DNA from: Owenia fusiformis
Taxonomy: Eukaryota > Annelida > Polychaeta > Sabellida > Oweniidae
Reading direction: 5' to 3'
Assembly: GCA_903813345.2 (NCBI GenBank)
Contig: CAIIXF020000010.1
Location: forward strand, 5,945,169-6,009,168
DNA: 64,000 nt
The notes beneath the pieces were generated by a model. The model had not been told where the DNA came from. It saw only the letters and a list, made by a program, of their open reading frames with translations, and did not search any database. Positions 39,201-51,373 of the stretch are shown here, piece after piece. A program made the translations under genes and the position numbers. Every line of letters starts with the position of its first letter. The first letter of the stretch is position 1.

Positions 39201-42200
39201 CAATTCCTTTGTGCTACAGCTACGCCAGACCTACAGCAGCAAGCTGAAGACCTTCAAGCAGGTCATAGAGATACACAAGATAGAACTGAATGAGAAGAAT
39301 GGCAATTTTGAGGAGACAATTCAAGTAGGTTTTATTCCTAGTCAGTTAAATATCCTCATATATTTTATCCGAATTTATCCAGATGACAGTGAAATACATG
39401 TAGATGTTTAAAATGCAAAGCAACAATATTATAAATAAAAAAAGTGTATAAAATGACATATATAATAATAATAAATAAAAATATATAATACATAATAATA
39501 ATTTCTTGTTTTCTTGTGTGATTAAGTGAAATCATTTGCCTCTGAAAATACATAGTAAGTTAAATTAGTTGGATCTTGTATTGCGACACGGTAACCAGTC
39601 AGTCCATATATAAATCAACAACAATAATGAATGGACATGGAGAATGGGAGAGTCCTAAAGAGCACTGCTAACATAGCAATATTTATTCTTTTCAGAGTCT
39701 AAGTGAAAGAAATAAGAGACTTCTGATGGACAAAAAATCTCTGTTGATCAGGAACAAATTAGAAACTGACAAGCTAGAAGAGGAGAAAGAAGAAGCTGTA
39801 AGGGAACTTACACAAAAACTTGATGAAGAGAACACAAAGAGAATCAAAAGTAAGGGATTTGAAATTGACATCCATATTGTGATTTATTGTGTCACCACTA
39901 GACCAGCCGAAGTGGTGACATACTGTTAGTCTCCAACTTATTTGTGTTCAGCTTTTAGTGGTTAGCATTCAGCGTCTGAGATAAGTGGCAGATGATGACA
40001 TTTTGTATGTTAATGCCTTGTTTTAAACCTTAAAATTGATTAGCTAAATTATCTGATGCTTGTTTATATGAATATTTACTTTATTTATTTTAGTTGAGAA
40101 AGAACATTCAGACAAAGTCCAAGAGTTGGAGAGTGAAACAAAGGTATGTGTTTCTATGACAACCCTTGTAGGGTGTCTAATTCAAAAATGTGACATGGTC
40201 TCAAGATTATCTTAAATGGATTTTTGTGTGCATGTGTAGCAATGATGTGTGAACACATATGAAAAGGTTTAAGGCAAACAAATACGTAAAATGTAAGTCA
40301 AATACTGGGGGAGTTCTTTAGTATCAATGAGGGTTCTAAAAACAAAATGTGTCTCATATTGTACCTATATCTGGTAAAACTAAAAATACATATAAACTTA
40401 TACATCTACAGAGTATATAAATGACATTATTCAGATTCTAAAAAATATTTTGCAGATTGTCAAGGACCAACTTGAGACTGAGAAAGCTGAAGTAGAAAGA
40501 TTGAAGAAACTTTTGGAAGACAGGCCAGCTACAGCTGCTGATGTTGTAACAGTTGGTGCAGCAGCTGTGGCAGTAGCAGCTGTTACAGAAGAGCAGCCAC
40601 TTAAGAGAGAACCCACAGCTGGGGAACAGCAGGTAATCAGTTGTAGTATTCTCTAGTTCATTGCTTTGTTTGGAAAAAGAACGATAGCCAAATAACTAAG
40701 GAAATCCCCATACTTATGTTAACCTGATGGGAACCTTCATGGATTAGTTCTTAATTTATTTTTAAGGTTACAACTAAATCAATTTTGTAACATCAACATT
40801 TTGGCTGGGCTCAAAGAGTATTATTAGCTGAAGAATCAGCAGTGGTAGCACATGTTTTACCATACATTGCCGTGATATTGTATTCATGTTTAACTCTTAC
40901 TTGCAAGGTGGTTGACCTATCTGAGGATGAACGTCGTAAGATGGAGGAGGAACGAAAAAAGATGGCAGAGGACCGTGAAGAGATGACAAAAGATCGCCAG
41001 AAGATGGATGAAGAGAGAGATGACTTCAATCAGGAGAGGAAGAAATACAACGAGGAGAAAAATGAGATGCAGAAAGAATTGAATGAAGCAAACAAGGTAG
41101 AGACCACTTTTGTCAATTAAATATGGCATTGCATGAAGCCCTTGTTGTTTGCCCCCTTAGTGGATGTTTACCTCAAAATAAAGTATGCCTTACAAATGTA
41201 CAAGATGCTCATCAGTTTCTCTCTTTTTCCCTGTTGAAAATTTGTTTCTAAAGGAATGCATAGAATATGAACATTTAATTTAAGATCCATTGTGAATGAT
41301 TTTTAGAGAAGTTGTTTATTTACTCAGTTTAAAACACAGCAACAAATTTAGTGAAGATAAAGCATGTGAGATGTTTGTTTTTATGATGATATTAGATTAC
41401 CTGCTATCTTAAAAATCATGGTTTTTCACTCTTACATGTATTTCTACAATCTAGGAGGCAAAGGAATGGGAGGAGAGACACAAAGCTTTAAAGGAGCAAC
41501 TTGCAGAACTAGCAGACCTGAGGGCTAAGTACAAAGCACTCCAGGCGCAGTTTGATGCAGTAGCTGAACTGGCCAAGGCTGACTCTGAGGAAGACAAGAA
41601 AAAAGCAGATGTAAGTTCTGGATTCATCTTGGAAGAGTTGAAATATTTGTGCTGGATTTTTAGACAAGTTCATTTATCAGTCTCACCTGTGAATCTGGAG
41701 ATCTGGACTGATTTCTTTTTGAAGTGGTCACAACTGCTGTATTTTACAGTGATCTCCCCAGCGTTAAAACAAGTGGGTGCAGCATCCGCCTGAGATTTTG
41801 AAAATAGGCTTGCACACATCTGAAAATCCATTTGCACCCACTTGAAAATGAGAAGAATCATGAAAAATTAGCATATTTTGACCAATTTTGGTCTGAATTG
41901 TGAAAATGAGAATTTTGCAGCCACCTGAGAAAAAATCCTGGGGAGATAACTGTTTTGTATTTTCATTCTTTCAATATATCAATCACACACATTTTTTATT
42001 TCAGGAGAAGATAGTGTCTGTGGCCAGTGATAAAGCCATGATGGAAGAAGAGATTGCAAAGACTGAAGAAGACATGAAGAAATGGGAGGATGACTTCAAG
42101 GAGAAAACAGGGGAGGCTCCAACAGAGCAGGATAAACAAGAGTTAGTAATTTCAATTCACCGTTATGATATATGAACTGCTACTGTATAAGAGTTGTAGA

Positions 42201-45200
42201 TGTTCAAATGTAAATTGGATAAAAAATGATCATCACAAAATAGTAAAAATAACACCCAATTAATATAAAATCATGACGATCTTGATATATTAGTCAGTGA
42301 ATTTTTTCTCTAAAATATCAGTATTTAAGATTTATCCAATTTAAATAATGATTATACCATTTATTAAACATCTTGCTAAAATAAAGATTCTACTCGATAT
42401 TGGTCATTTAGAACCCCTTTATTTTTTCCTTTGAATATGTAAACTGGAATACTTTATCAAAAGAGAACCTATATTTTTCAGAAGTGACACATTCAAAGAG
42501 TTGGATGTACAAAACAAAGAAATGAGTGATATGATAAGAGACCTGAACACTAAAATAGACACACTAGAGAAGTTGAAAGCTGGGCAGACACCTGAGGCCC
42601 CAGAGATACAGGCGACACCTATAGTCCCAGTTGAGCCAGAGATCAGAACTGTAGAGGTATCATTACAAATTCATAGTATATATTTTATCAAAATCACTCA
42701 TTTTTAGAATTGGGGTTTTAAGGTTGATTTTAAAAATATGATGGCAACAAATCGCAAGCTGGCAATAAGTCACCAATTGGCAAACCATCCCTATTTGGTA
42801 AAATAACATTGGCAATGAGGAGACTGTGGGTTTCAAACATTGTTGAGAATCTAGAAAAGTATTACAATGCAAATGACATAAATAACATCTGTATAGTACC
42901 TAACAGTTTATTGATTTCAAACACAAAGAAAAAAAAATGAATTGGGCATGTTTCCTAAAGGTAAATGTGCCAGACCCTGAGGTTGTAGTCAAATTGGAGA
43001 AAGCAGAGGACCAGATAGCTGAACTACAGAAAGAAATTTCTAAGCTGAAGGATGATGCTTCCAAACTGGACGATGATGTTGCAAGACTCAATGGAGAGGT
43101 ATACAAAGTTAAAATCTTAAAGATTGTGTCACATACAGGATGAAGCATGTTTCCAAAATGATTCATAAATAATCAAAAATTATTGACACTATTATCTATT
43201 TCAATCTATCTGTGTTATCTATGTCAATGAGTATGATGATATCAGACTGAGTGAATTATTACTGTATTTAAAAAGACAATTTTGGCAAAATCTTTTGATT
43301 GAGCAAATGAAAGATGTTTTAATTGTGATAGTCATGATAGATATAAACCAACAATGATTTAATTGAGTTGTTTCTTTTTTATGAATTCTCGCTTGCAATG
43401 ATCCAATTTATGCATTTCTTTAAATTTTTGTTGCCACTCACTAATAAAGGTGATGGATGCCATGATGGAGCTAGAGAAGATGAAAGCAACAAATGAGACT
43501 CTTGAACAACAGCTGCAGGATGCCCTAGCAGCAGCAGCTGTAGCAGGAACAGCAGCCGTAGCAACAACAGCAGCTGTGGCGACTGAGAAGGTACTGACTT
43601 GTGTAGATAATAGAATTTCCTTTAACCATGATTTAGAAAAATCTAATTCATATTCCTTGTTATGTGAAGGGATGGGGTGAGGAGCATGTAGTAGAAAGAA
43701 GGGAAGGTAGGGGTAAAGGAGGGATTAAAAATTTGAATGAAATCTATATATCCCGAGGTAATTCTGATGGTGTTAGCTGCAGAGATAATGAGAGAGAGGG
43801 GGTTGGAAGAAAAGAAGAGATGGATGAAACATTTTTGAGACAAATTAAATGATTTTGTGTTTCCGTTTTTAAGCCTGATGGAGTTGACCCCAAGGTTCAT
43901 GAAGCAGTCCAGCAGAAGCTTGCTGCTAAAGAAGAGGAACTCAAAGAGAGAAATGAGGAGAGGAAAACTATGGAACATGATGCTAAGAAACTAAAGAAGT
44001 CAATGAAGAAGGGAGAAAAAGAGAAAGAAAATGTGAAACTATTGCTGAATAAGGTTATAGAACAGGTTGGTACATGCACCCATGTCTCTTGCTTTTGTGC
44101 TTATAACGTGTGTATCCCATATTAGTGTCATATTTGACTATACCATTTCCAGTGTCATATTTCTAGTATTCTGTACAATTTCTACCTTTTTTTGCACATT
44201 AACACACAGTTCCATTGTGAACAGAAGTATTAAGAAGTCTTGGGGCACAGGTCTTGATATTTTCAAAGCATTTCACCAGTATACTTGTTTATCCCCATTA
44301 CGGCAATAGAATATTTCATGTGTTTTTATCATTAATGTCCTATTATAACAGATTGTAATATACTTGATTTTAATGCAAGAAATTAATGTAAAAAATTCCC
44401 AGCGTAAAATGTAAGAAAAATATATTTGTTTTTGAACTTTGACATACTTGCAATGACAATTAACCAAGTAAATGTTGATACTATTCCATATATTGATTAG
44501 GTGCATGCGATACATGGCAAGGTTCCCAAGGCTTCAGAGATGGTGGATGAGAACCTCAAAACAGCAGAGAAAGCTAAGGCCAAGAGTAAAGAGGACAAAC
44601 AAGTGGAGAATGAGCTTCTATGTACAGCATTAAACATGATGAAACAGGATGGCAAAGTCCCAGAGAAATTAACAGAATCTATGCCAACACTAAGTGCTGC
44701 ACAAGGTAAACTTCAACAAATCAATTGTATTTTTTTAACATAGGCCGTGAGGATTTCAAGTTGATTCATTCTTGCTGCAGGCCCTTGTGATCCTTCCATA
44801 TAGGGGGAAGAAGTGGTTCAGAGACTAGGTTCAAGTTGAATTTATTGTATTTTAATTACATTACGGCATTAAAAGTATCTAAAGGACTTTAGCGACTTGA
44901 TATATGTTCAAATAGTGTTAGACACAGTGCATCATGTGTTACTATTTGCTTGGGCAATTTTTGGGTACCTGATGCCTTCTGTAATACTTATAATTGCTTA
45001 TGGCATAACTATAACATATTATGCTATGACTGCATAGATTGGTACTATGATGTTAGTATGACATGACTGCATTACAGAAGGAGCCAGTAAAGAAGAGTTA
45101 GAGGAACTAGAGAAACAGATCACTAACCTAGAGGCACAGAATGAGAAGCTCACAGATGAAGCCCTGGAATTTGAAGAGAAAAATAGGGTGAGTCAATGGT

Positions 45201-48200
45201 ATCTTTGTCCATTATTTGGTATATAACCGACCAGATCAAAGCAAGATGCAATTTCACAAGGTTGGGTAAAATATGAAGTAATGTCATAAATGTACATTTA
45301 GAGATTTAGAGTTAGGGTTCTAAAGGGGAAGATATTGAACATTGATTGGGAGATAGTAGGAGATAGCGTAACTTCAGTGTAACTTAAGGATTAAATTGCC
45401 AGAGAAAGGAGAAGATAAAGCTTTCAGAAAGTCAAGAAGCGGCACAGAAAAACAAATAAAAATGATGACCAACAAGGTTCGCTCATAATTCTATTTTCAC
45501 TTCAGTTACAAGAAATTGAGATTGAGAAGCTTCAGGAAAGTCTGGATGCTGCCACAGCTGCTGCTGCTACAGCTGCCACAGTTGCTGCCACAGCTGCTAT
45601 TGCTGATACCCCCTCAGATGATGCTAGTGTAAGTGATATTTTCATTGTTTCCTTTAACTACTATCTAGCACTGAGTATCATCAAAAACAACAACAACAAA
45701 AACAACTGAGTATCATGTAATGATTAGGAAGAAAAACTCAAAATCTACAAAAACATGGAAATATAATATGCTAAAGCTATTTTATTCGCCCTTCTTCAAT
45801 TGAGTTGTTGGACATATCAGCTGAGAAATAAACACAAAGTGCTTATGAGTATGTGCAACCGAGATCATCATTGACTTCTATCAGATTTTTTGGTATAGCA
45901 TTTCAATCCAATTCAGTTCCATTGTATTTATTTTAGGTGTACAAATAAGGCTACTATAGTATGTAATGGTGTCTCAAAATGCATTATATGCTAGCAATGC
46001 GCCAAGTCTTTATCTGATTTTAAATAATCCCTCATTGTGTTCTAGGACTTGTCCGATAGTATGTCCAAGCTCCAACATGACATGGACAACCTTGAGGCTC
46101 TACTGAGACAGGAGAAGGCAGCACATGAGAACACTAGAGATGAACTTGATGCACTAAAGACCCAACTTGAGGCTATGGCGACGGAGTTTGACAATCAGGA
46201 GAAAAATGCTGAGAATAAGTTGAAAACTGTCACAGCAGAACTGGAATCTGATAACAAAAGCAAATCTCAGGTGAATTCAAACTTTTATAGTAACTCATTC
46301 TTTTCAGTCAGTTTATATAGAAGTTTCTTCTCTTCTATCTGGAAACTATTGGAACTTTTTTAAGTTTAATTTACAATGTAGTTGATAAAACAATTAAATC
46401 TTATAATCTCACATACTTTAAATAGTTTTAAAGAATTCTAATTGTATTTTATCTAGGCCCTTGATGATGCCCAAAAGCGCATAGCTGAACTTGAAGAGGC
46501 CAGGCTTGCCAACATTCCTGTGGATACTGCCAGTGAAATAAAGCTCCTTAATGATAAGATAGTAAGTATAGTTGAGAATGCACCAGGTTAAAGAAGCAGC
46601 TCAATCTATTATTATTAAATAGGCCAATTCATTACCAACCAACGCATTTAGGAGTCCTCAAAAGTATACACAATTTATTTCATTAAGTCTAATACTGAGC
46701 TTTCACTCCTTCTTGATACATGCTTAAGTCTGACCATCAATAGTCCACCCGCTATGGCTCAGTGGCAGAGTCAAGGTTACCAATATCGCTTGGCCCCGGG
46801 TTCGATTCCTGGTTCAGACAAGTTTGTTTGTGCGTTATGTAATTCTGGGTGTTTGACTGAGTGGTCCACGACTCGTATAAAAGGCTTTGGTGTGTACCTG
46901 TATGTCTGTGTACCTGTGTGGTTTCCGGACAACTTGGACCCAGGACAACTCGGACCCTGGACAACTCGGACCCAAGACATCTCGGACCCAAGACAACTCG
47001 GACCCAAGACAACTCGGACCACTTTTTGAAATGATGATTTTTATCAATATATATTAGGTTTTAATTATTATTTTTTAGGTTTATTTTGACATATATGAAC
47101 TTATATGTTATGTTAATTTGATGAAATTGTTTTAAATTAACGTTTTGATGAGAGTTGAGAAGTAAGAAATTATTGAAGCTAAAGATTTGGACCACTTTTT
47201 GAAATGATGGTTTTTATCATTGTATGGGATTCTAATTTCTTTTGTTTAATGTTTTTTTATGACATAAATTATATATTGTGAATTGATATATTGTGTTAAT
47301 TCGATGAATTTGTTTTAAATTAAATTAACTTTAATTTCAAAAAGTGGCCCGAGTTGTCTTGGGTCTTCAGCTTCAATATTCTCTTACTGGTCTTACTTCA
47401 TAACTTTCATCAAATAAGTTAATTGAAAGGTTACCAATTGAAAGATCTTCATCAAATAAATACAATATATAAACTCACAATATGTCCTGCCAAACATTAA
47501 AGAAATAATCCCCAATTACGACAACCAAAAGTATAATTTCAGAAAGTGGTCCCGAGTTGTCTTGGGTTTCTAGTTTCAATATCTTCTACTTAATTTTCAT
47601 CAAATAAGTCAAATTAAAACATTTTTTTATCATATTAATACAAAATATGAATTCACAATATATAATATAATGTATTAATTTTCATAAATGAAAAAATAAA
47701 ACCACTCATTATAAAAATCATAATTTTAAAAAGTGGTCCGAGTTGTCTTGGGTCTGAGATGTCTTGGGTCCGAGTTGTCCAGGGTCCGAGTTGTCCTGGG
47801 TCCGAGTTGTCCAGTTACCACCTGTGCACACAAAAGAACACAGGGCTCCTCCAAGGAGGGGTTTCTGGCTCTATCTTCGAGTGTAAAATATGTAAAATAC
47901 GGAATATATAATAATAATAATCAATAGCAGTATGAAATGAGGCAGCAAGTTTTAAAACAAAAAAAGTTTTAAGACCAACATGATATTCCTTTTGCACCAC
48001 TATAATGTAAAACTTGGTAATGAAATTCAAATGTGTTCATTCTTCATAACAGACATGTAATGAAGACTTGTATATTTCCAGAGTACAACTGAAAAGGACA
48101 AGGTCTCTGTTGATAAAGCTAATGCAAAGATTAAGGCTGAACTAGAGGAGTCTAAAGGAAAAATTAGCAATGCTGAAGCTACCTTGAAGACAGAGAAAAA

Positions 48201-50118
48201 GGCAAAGCAAGAACTGGAGGTAGGAAATATGATCAATTATGATGACACATGTTAATATATTTGTAACCGAGTGAATGTATTTGTAGACTAAACTGAGTGA
48301 ATATATTTGAACACTAAATTGAGTGTTTGTATTTGTAGACTAAACTGAGTGAATATATTTGTAGACTAAACTGAGTGAATATTTTTGAACACCTAAATTG
48401 AGTGAATGTATTTGAAGACTAGACTGAGTGAATATATTTGAACGCTCAACTGAGTGAATGTATTTGTAGACTAAACTGAGTGAATATATTTGAACACTAA
48501 ATTGAGTGAATGTATTTGAAGACTAAACTGAGTGAATATTTGAACACTAAATTGAGTGAATGTATTTGAAGACTAAACTGAGTGAATATATTTTAACACT
48601 CAACTGAATGTTTGTATTTCTAGACTAAACTCAGTGAATAGTTGTAGACTAAACTGAGTGAATAGTTGTAGAGTAGACTGAGTGAATGTATTTGTAGAGT
48701 AAACTTAGTGAATGTATTTGTAAACTAATTTGAGTGTTTGTATTTGTAGACTAAACCAAGTGAATGTATTTGAACACTAAACTGAGTGAATGTATTTGTA
48801 GCCTAAACTGAGTGAATGTATTTGAACAGTAAACTGAGTGAATGTATTTGAACACTAAACTGAGTAAATGTATTTGTAGAGTAAACTGAATGAATGTATT
48901 TGAACAGTAAACTGAGTGAATGTATTTGAACACTAAACTGAGTAAATGTATTTGTAGAGTAAACTGAGTGAATGTATTTGTAGACTAAATGAGTGAATGT
49001 ATTTGTAGACTAAGCTAAAAGGCTTCAAGGCAGAGAATGATAAGAAATTGAAGCAGATCCAATCTGAAAGTGACAAAAAAGAGAGGGAGAGAGCAGTCAA
49101 TGAGAAAAAGAAAGTTGATGCACTACAGAAGAAGGTGAATAAATTGCAATTAATATCCCAAGCAAATATAGCAGTAAATATAGCGGTAAACTCTCTTCAA
49201 TATGCACTGTCATCTAAGATTGTTTAAGTAAAAGAAATGTAGCGGAACCAAGATTGTTCGAGTAGAAGAAATGTACCATTTGGTTAAATTAGCAAGAATT
49301 GAATTTGATCAACAAAACCAAATTGAAAGGTAACGTAATTGCTCATACTGTTTTTATCATACGCTAGATCAAAGAGTTGGAGTCTGGAGGAGCAGTTGTC
49401 CAAGGGAAACAAGGACAAAGAGCCGGAGAAGGAGCATTTGTAAGTAAACTATAAAGTCTTTGGAACAGAGGTTTTAATAGAGCTTTCATTAAGAGGCAAA
49501 ATCTACACTAAGAAGCCTGATAATGAAGTCTACAATTGAGATATACAGGGTGTCCACAAAGTCTCTTTACAATTAGAATACAACCTGTAAAGTGTAAAGA
49601 AACATGAAACTAATTTCTCAAAACAATAGAAGAAAAGATGCCTCCTGCTTATTCAATGAAAGCACTTCAAGAAACACTTTTTACCTTCACACATTTGACC
49701 AAAAATGAGAAACAAATATTTGTAAACAGTTCCTAATAGTTGTCGGGTCATGATAATTCCTTTGGTGGTCTAAGGTGGGATGAATACAATGTCATGTACA
49801 TGTATCTGATTCAAAATTGGAATAAAATTACATTTTCAAGTTCATCAACCATAAAATATTTTTAGTTCTATTTTAAGAAAAATAATTTAGCTTCATTTAT
49901 TTAGTCAAAATGAACAAGCAGATCTTACCACTAGAAATCTAACCCATAAATATCATTTCCAGGGACGCAATATCTCAGATGGTAAATCTGAAAAGACGAT
50001 TCAAGACCTGAAGGAGCAGCTAGCTGCAGCCAAAAAGCAGAATGCAGATCAGGCAGCACAGATGCGTCAAATCGATACTGAGCTGAAGAAGCTTTCAGCA
50101 GGGGCAAATGCCCAGGAA
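36211..50118 (+). CDS. Giant coiled-coil protein gene, first 25 coding exons
   Basis: Exons: 36211-36286, 36687-36823, 37113-37557, 37949-38074, 38352-38548, 39193-39324, 39696-39849, 40094-40143, 40456-40632, 40908-41096, 41455-41610, 42005-42141, 42482-42656, 42961-43098, 43450-43590, 43874-44065, 44501-44705, 45078-45187, 45506-45628, 46046-46270, 46457-46561, 48082-48219, 49009-49134, 49368-49439, 49963-50118. They total 3882 nt (1294 codons), all phases agreeing, most exons phase 0 at both ends. The start MATVEKIRRKKKK is basic. A Ser/Pro/Arg-rich disordered region follows, with repeats of the form GRPPSAQ (exon 3), then long Glu/Lys-rich coiled coil from exon 5 onward, broken by Ala/Thr/Val-rich linkers. 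I see no motor, kinase, membrane or signal sequence. Joining to the giant exon at 52895 keeps phase 0. Identity unknown; a cytoskeletal or ciliary structural role is only a guess from composition. Confidence 0.82.
36527..36602. mobile_element. Short copy of the GTGGTGACAT element
   Basis: GTGGTGGGCATTTGGTGGTTGGCATCTGTAACAA-type core followed by GGCTGTGACATTTTGC and AAATGCCTTA; about 75 bp, internal array absent. It lies in intron 1 of the coiled-coil gene. Confidence 0.55.
38600..39050. mobile_element. MITE-like element(s), TACAGTAA ends, GGTGTTCCACTT motifs
   Basis: The left end TACAGTAACACC is mirrored by TTTTACTGTA at 39041-39050. Inside, CACCTCCATAAGTGGAACAC is mirrored by GTGTTCCACTTAAATGGAGG near 38980. 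A second TACAGTAAAACCAGGTGAAA start at about 38873 suggests two copies or a nested one. It lies in the intron between exons 5 and 6. Confidence 0.6.
39886..40022. mobile_element. Short copy of the GTGGTGACAT element
   Basis: It begins GTGTCACCACTAGACC...AGTGGTGACATACTG and ends GATGATGACATTTTGTATG and TTAATGCCTTG, matching both ends of the long copy at 15-16.3 kb but without the internal array. It lies just after exon 7. Confidence 0.65.
41748..41950. mobile_element. MITE-like element, ~200 bp
   Basis: GTGATCTCCCCAG at the left end is mirrored by CTGGGGAGATAAC at the right. Internal phrases such as AAGTGGGTGCA and TTGCACCCACTTG are also inverted. It lies in the intron between exons 11 and 12 of the coiled-coil gene. 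Confidence 0.65.
46745..47910 (+). mobile_element. tRNA-derived SINE, split by a fold-back element
   Basis: The head carries a pol III A box (TGGCTCAGTGG, 46755-46765) and B box (GGTTCGATTCC, 46799-46809) at tRNA spacing. The tail resumes after 47822 with CACAGGGCTCCTCCAAGGAG (able to form a small hairpin) and ends in an AT-rich TAATAATAATAA tract. The head is not a functional tRNA: no intact acceptor stem or CCA context. It lies between exons 21 and 22 of the coiled-coil gene. Confidence 0.7.
46918..47821. mobile_element. Fold-back (long-TIR) element nested in the SINE
   Basis: About 904 bp. Both ends are inverted arrays of a 14-15 bp motif, GGACAACTCGGACCC on the left and GGGTCCGAGTTGTCC on the right, about 100 bp per arm. 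The outermost bases GTGGT...CTGGACAACT are also inverted, and CTGT flanks both sides as a possible 4-bp target-site duplication. Internal inverted copies of ACTTTTTGAAATGATG and AAAAGTGGTCCGAGTTGTC make the stem multi-layered. No coding capacity. Confidence 0.75.
48264..49008. repeat. 26-bp minisatellite ending exactly at an exon acceptor
   Basis: About 28 units of CTGAGTGAATGTATTTGTAGACTAAA or the variant with TTGAACACTAAA. The last TATTTGTAG is the acceptor of exon 23 (49009), whose first bases ACTAAGCTAAA resemble the unit. Many units therefore repeat the acceptor sequence. Confidence 0.9.
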
Positions 50119-51373
50119 GTAAGTGCAGAACAGATTGTAAGGTCAATGTATATTGCTTCCCTTGATCCTCATCTTAACTGGCAGATATCTTATATGCAAA
50201 CCTATAATACTAATGCTTTGCTTTTTAGGTCTGACATGGGTCACTCAAGTCGATTATTAGAATGTAAAATAATTTAATGCTGAGCTTTTACTAATATTCC
50301 AGGGTTCAAGATCTTCGGCCATTCAAAGTTTAATGTATGTTTAATGTCCACATTTAAAAACTACAAAATTTTCAGAAATCTTTTGAGAAGTTAATCTGTA
50401 CTTTGAAGCCAAATCTTGATGACCTTAGATTATATAATAGTAAAGAGGAGTTTTTAGATCAGACCGGTCAACCTATAAGGTTGGCAGGTCTGTAGATTGA
50501 AAACTGCATATATTTCAGCTTCAGTATAATGACTTCATTAAGAAGACATGTCAAAAAGACATTAAGCATATGATTCACTTTAGATAATATCATTTATTTC
50601 AATATTTACTAACATCGTTTCAGGTTTTAATATCCTGTGCAAAATTGTGTTTAGATTTAGGAGCATCAAAATGTATGTACATATATTATTTACACCATAC
50701 GTGCCTTTTGACTAGTCATAAAGGAGATAAAGAGTAAACTTAATTGTTTCAGGTCATCTCCAGATTTCATGAGAAGTCTGTTATGCTTAATTCATATATT
50801 GTTAATGTTATTAATATATTATGCATTAGTATTATGCATTCGATTTGTAGGCTTCATTCTCTTCAGGATTTCCAAGTTTAGATATACTAACATATTTTGT
50901 ATCGTATTTTGCAGCATGTGTTTTCATTGTTTACTAACATTAGGTTTGACAAAGACAGGTTTGTGCATTTCATTTACAAAATAATAGTAAATACTTTAAA
51001 TGTATATGCTTTTGTATTGTAGAATTTTAAGAATATATACAATGCTCCCATATTTTATTTGAATTGATTTTATGAGCTTTAATGAGACAGATTCTGCATA
51101 TATACATGTGAGAAAGTAGAGCTACCAGTCTATGTTGACGTCGTTTTCTCAATGAGAAAAGTAGTTTTTAGATGTAGCTTTAAAGGCTTATTATGTAGAA
51201 TATTTGGTTAATAGTTTGCACTATTTTTGTATTTGCATTTTAGCACTCTACTTCAGTTCCTTCTTTTAGCTTCATGAGCGATATTGTTGCAGCTATCAGT
51301 ATGTCAGTCCATGGTAAGAAATAATTCTGTTCCAATTTCATCTGGCCATTGATAATAGGACTAGTTTTTGAAT

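Noticed and set aside
46755-46830. A tRNA gene
   Set aside because: A and B boxes are present, but the stems do not close into a full cloverleaf, and the segment continues into a SINE body.
51270-51313. A small exon (TTCTTTTAG ... GTAAGAA) between exon 25 and the giant exon
   Set aside because: Its 44-nt length gives a stop or the wrong phase with both neighbours; the direct phase 0 join needs no extra exon.
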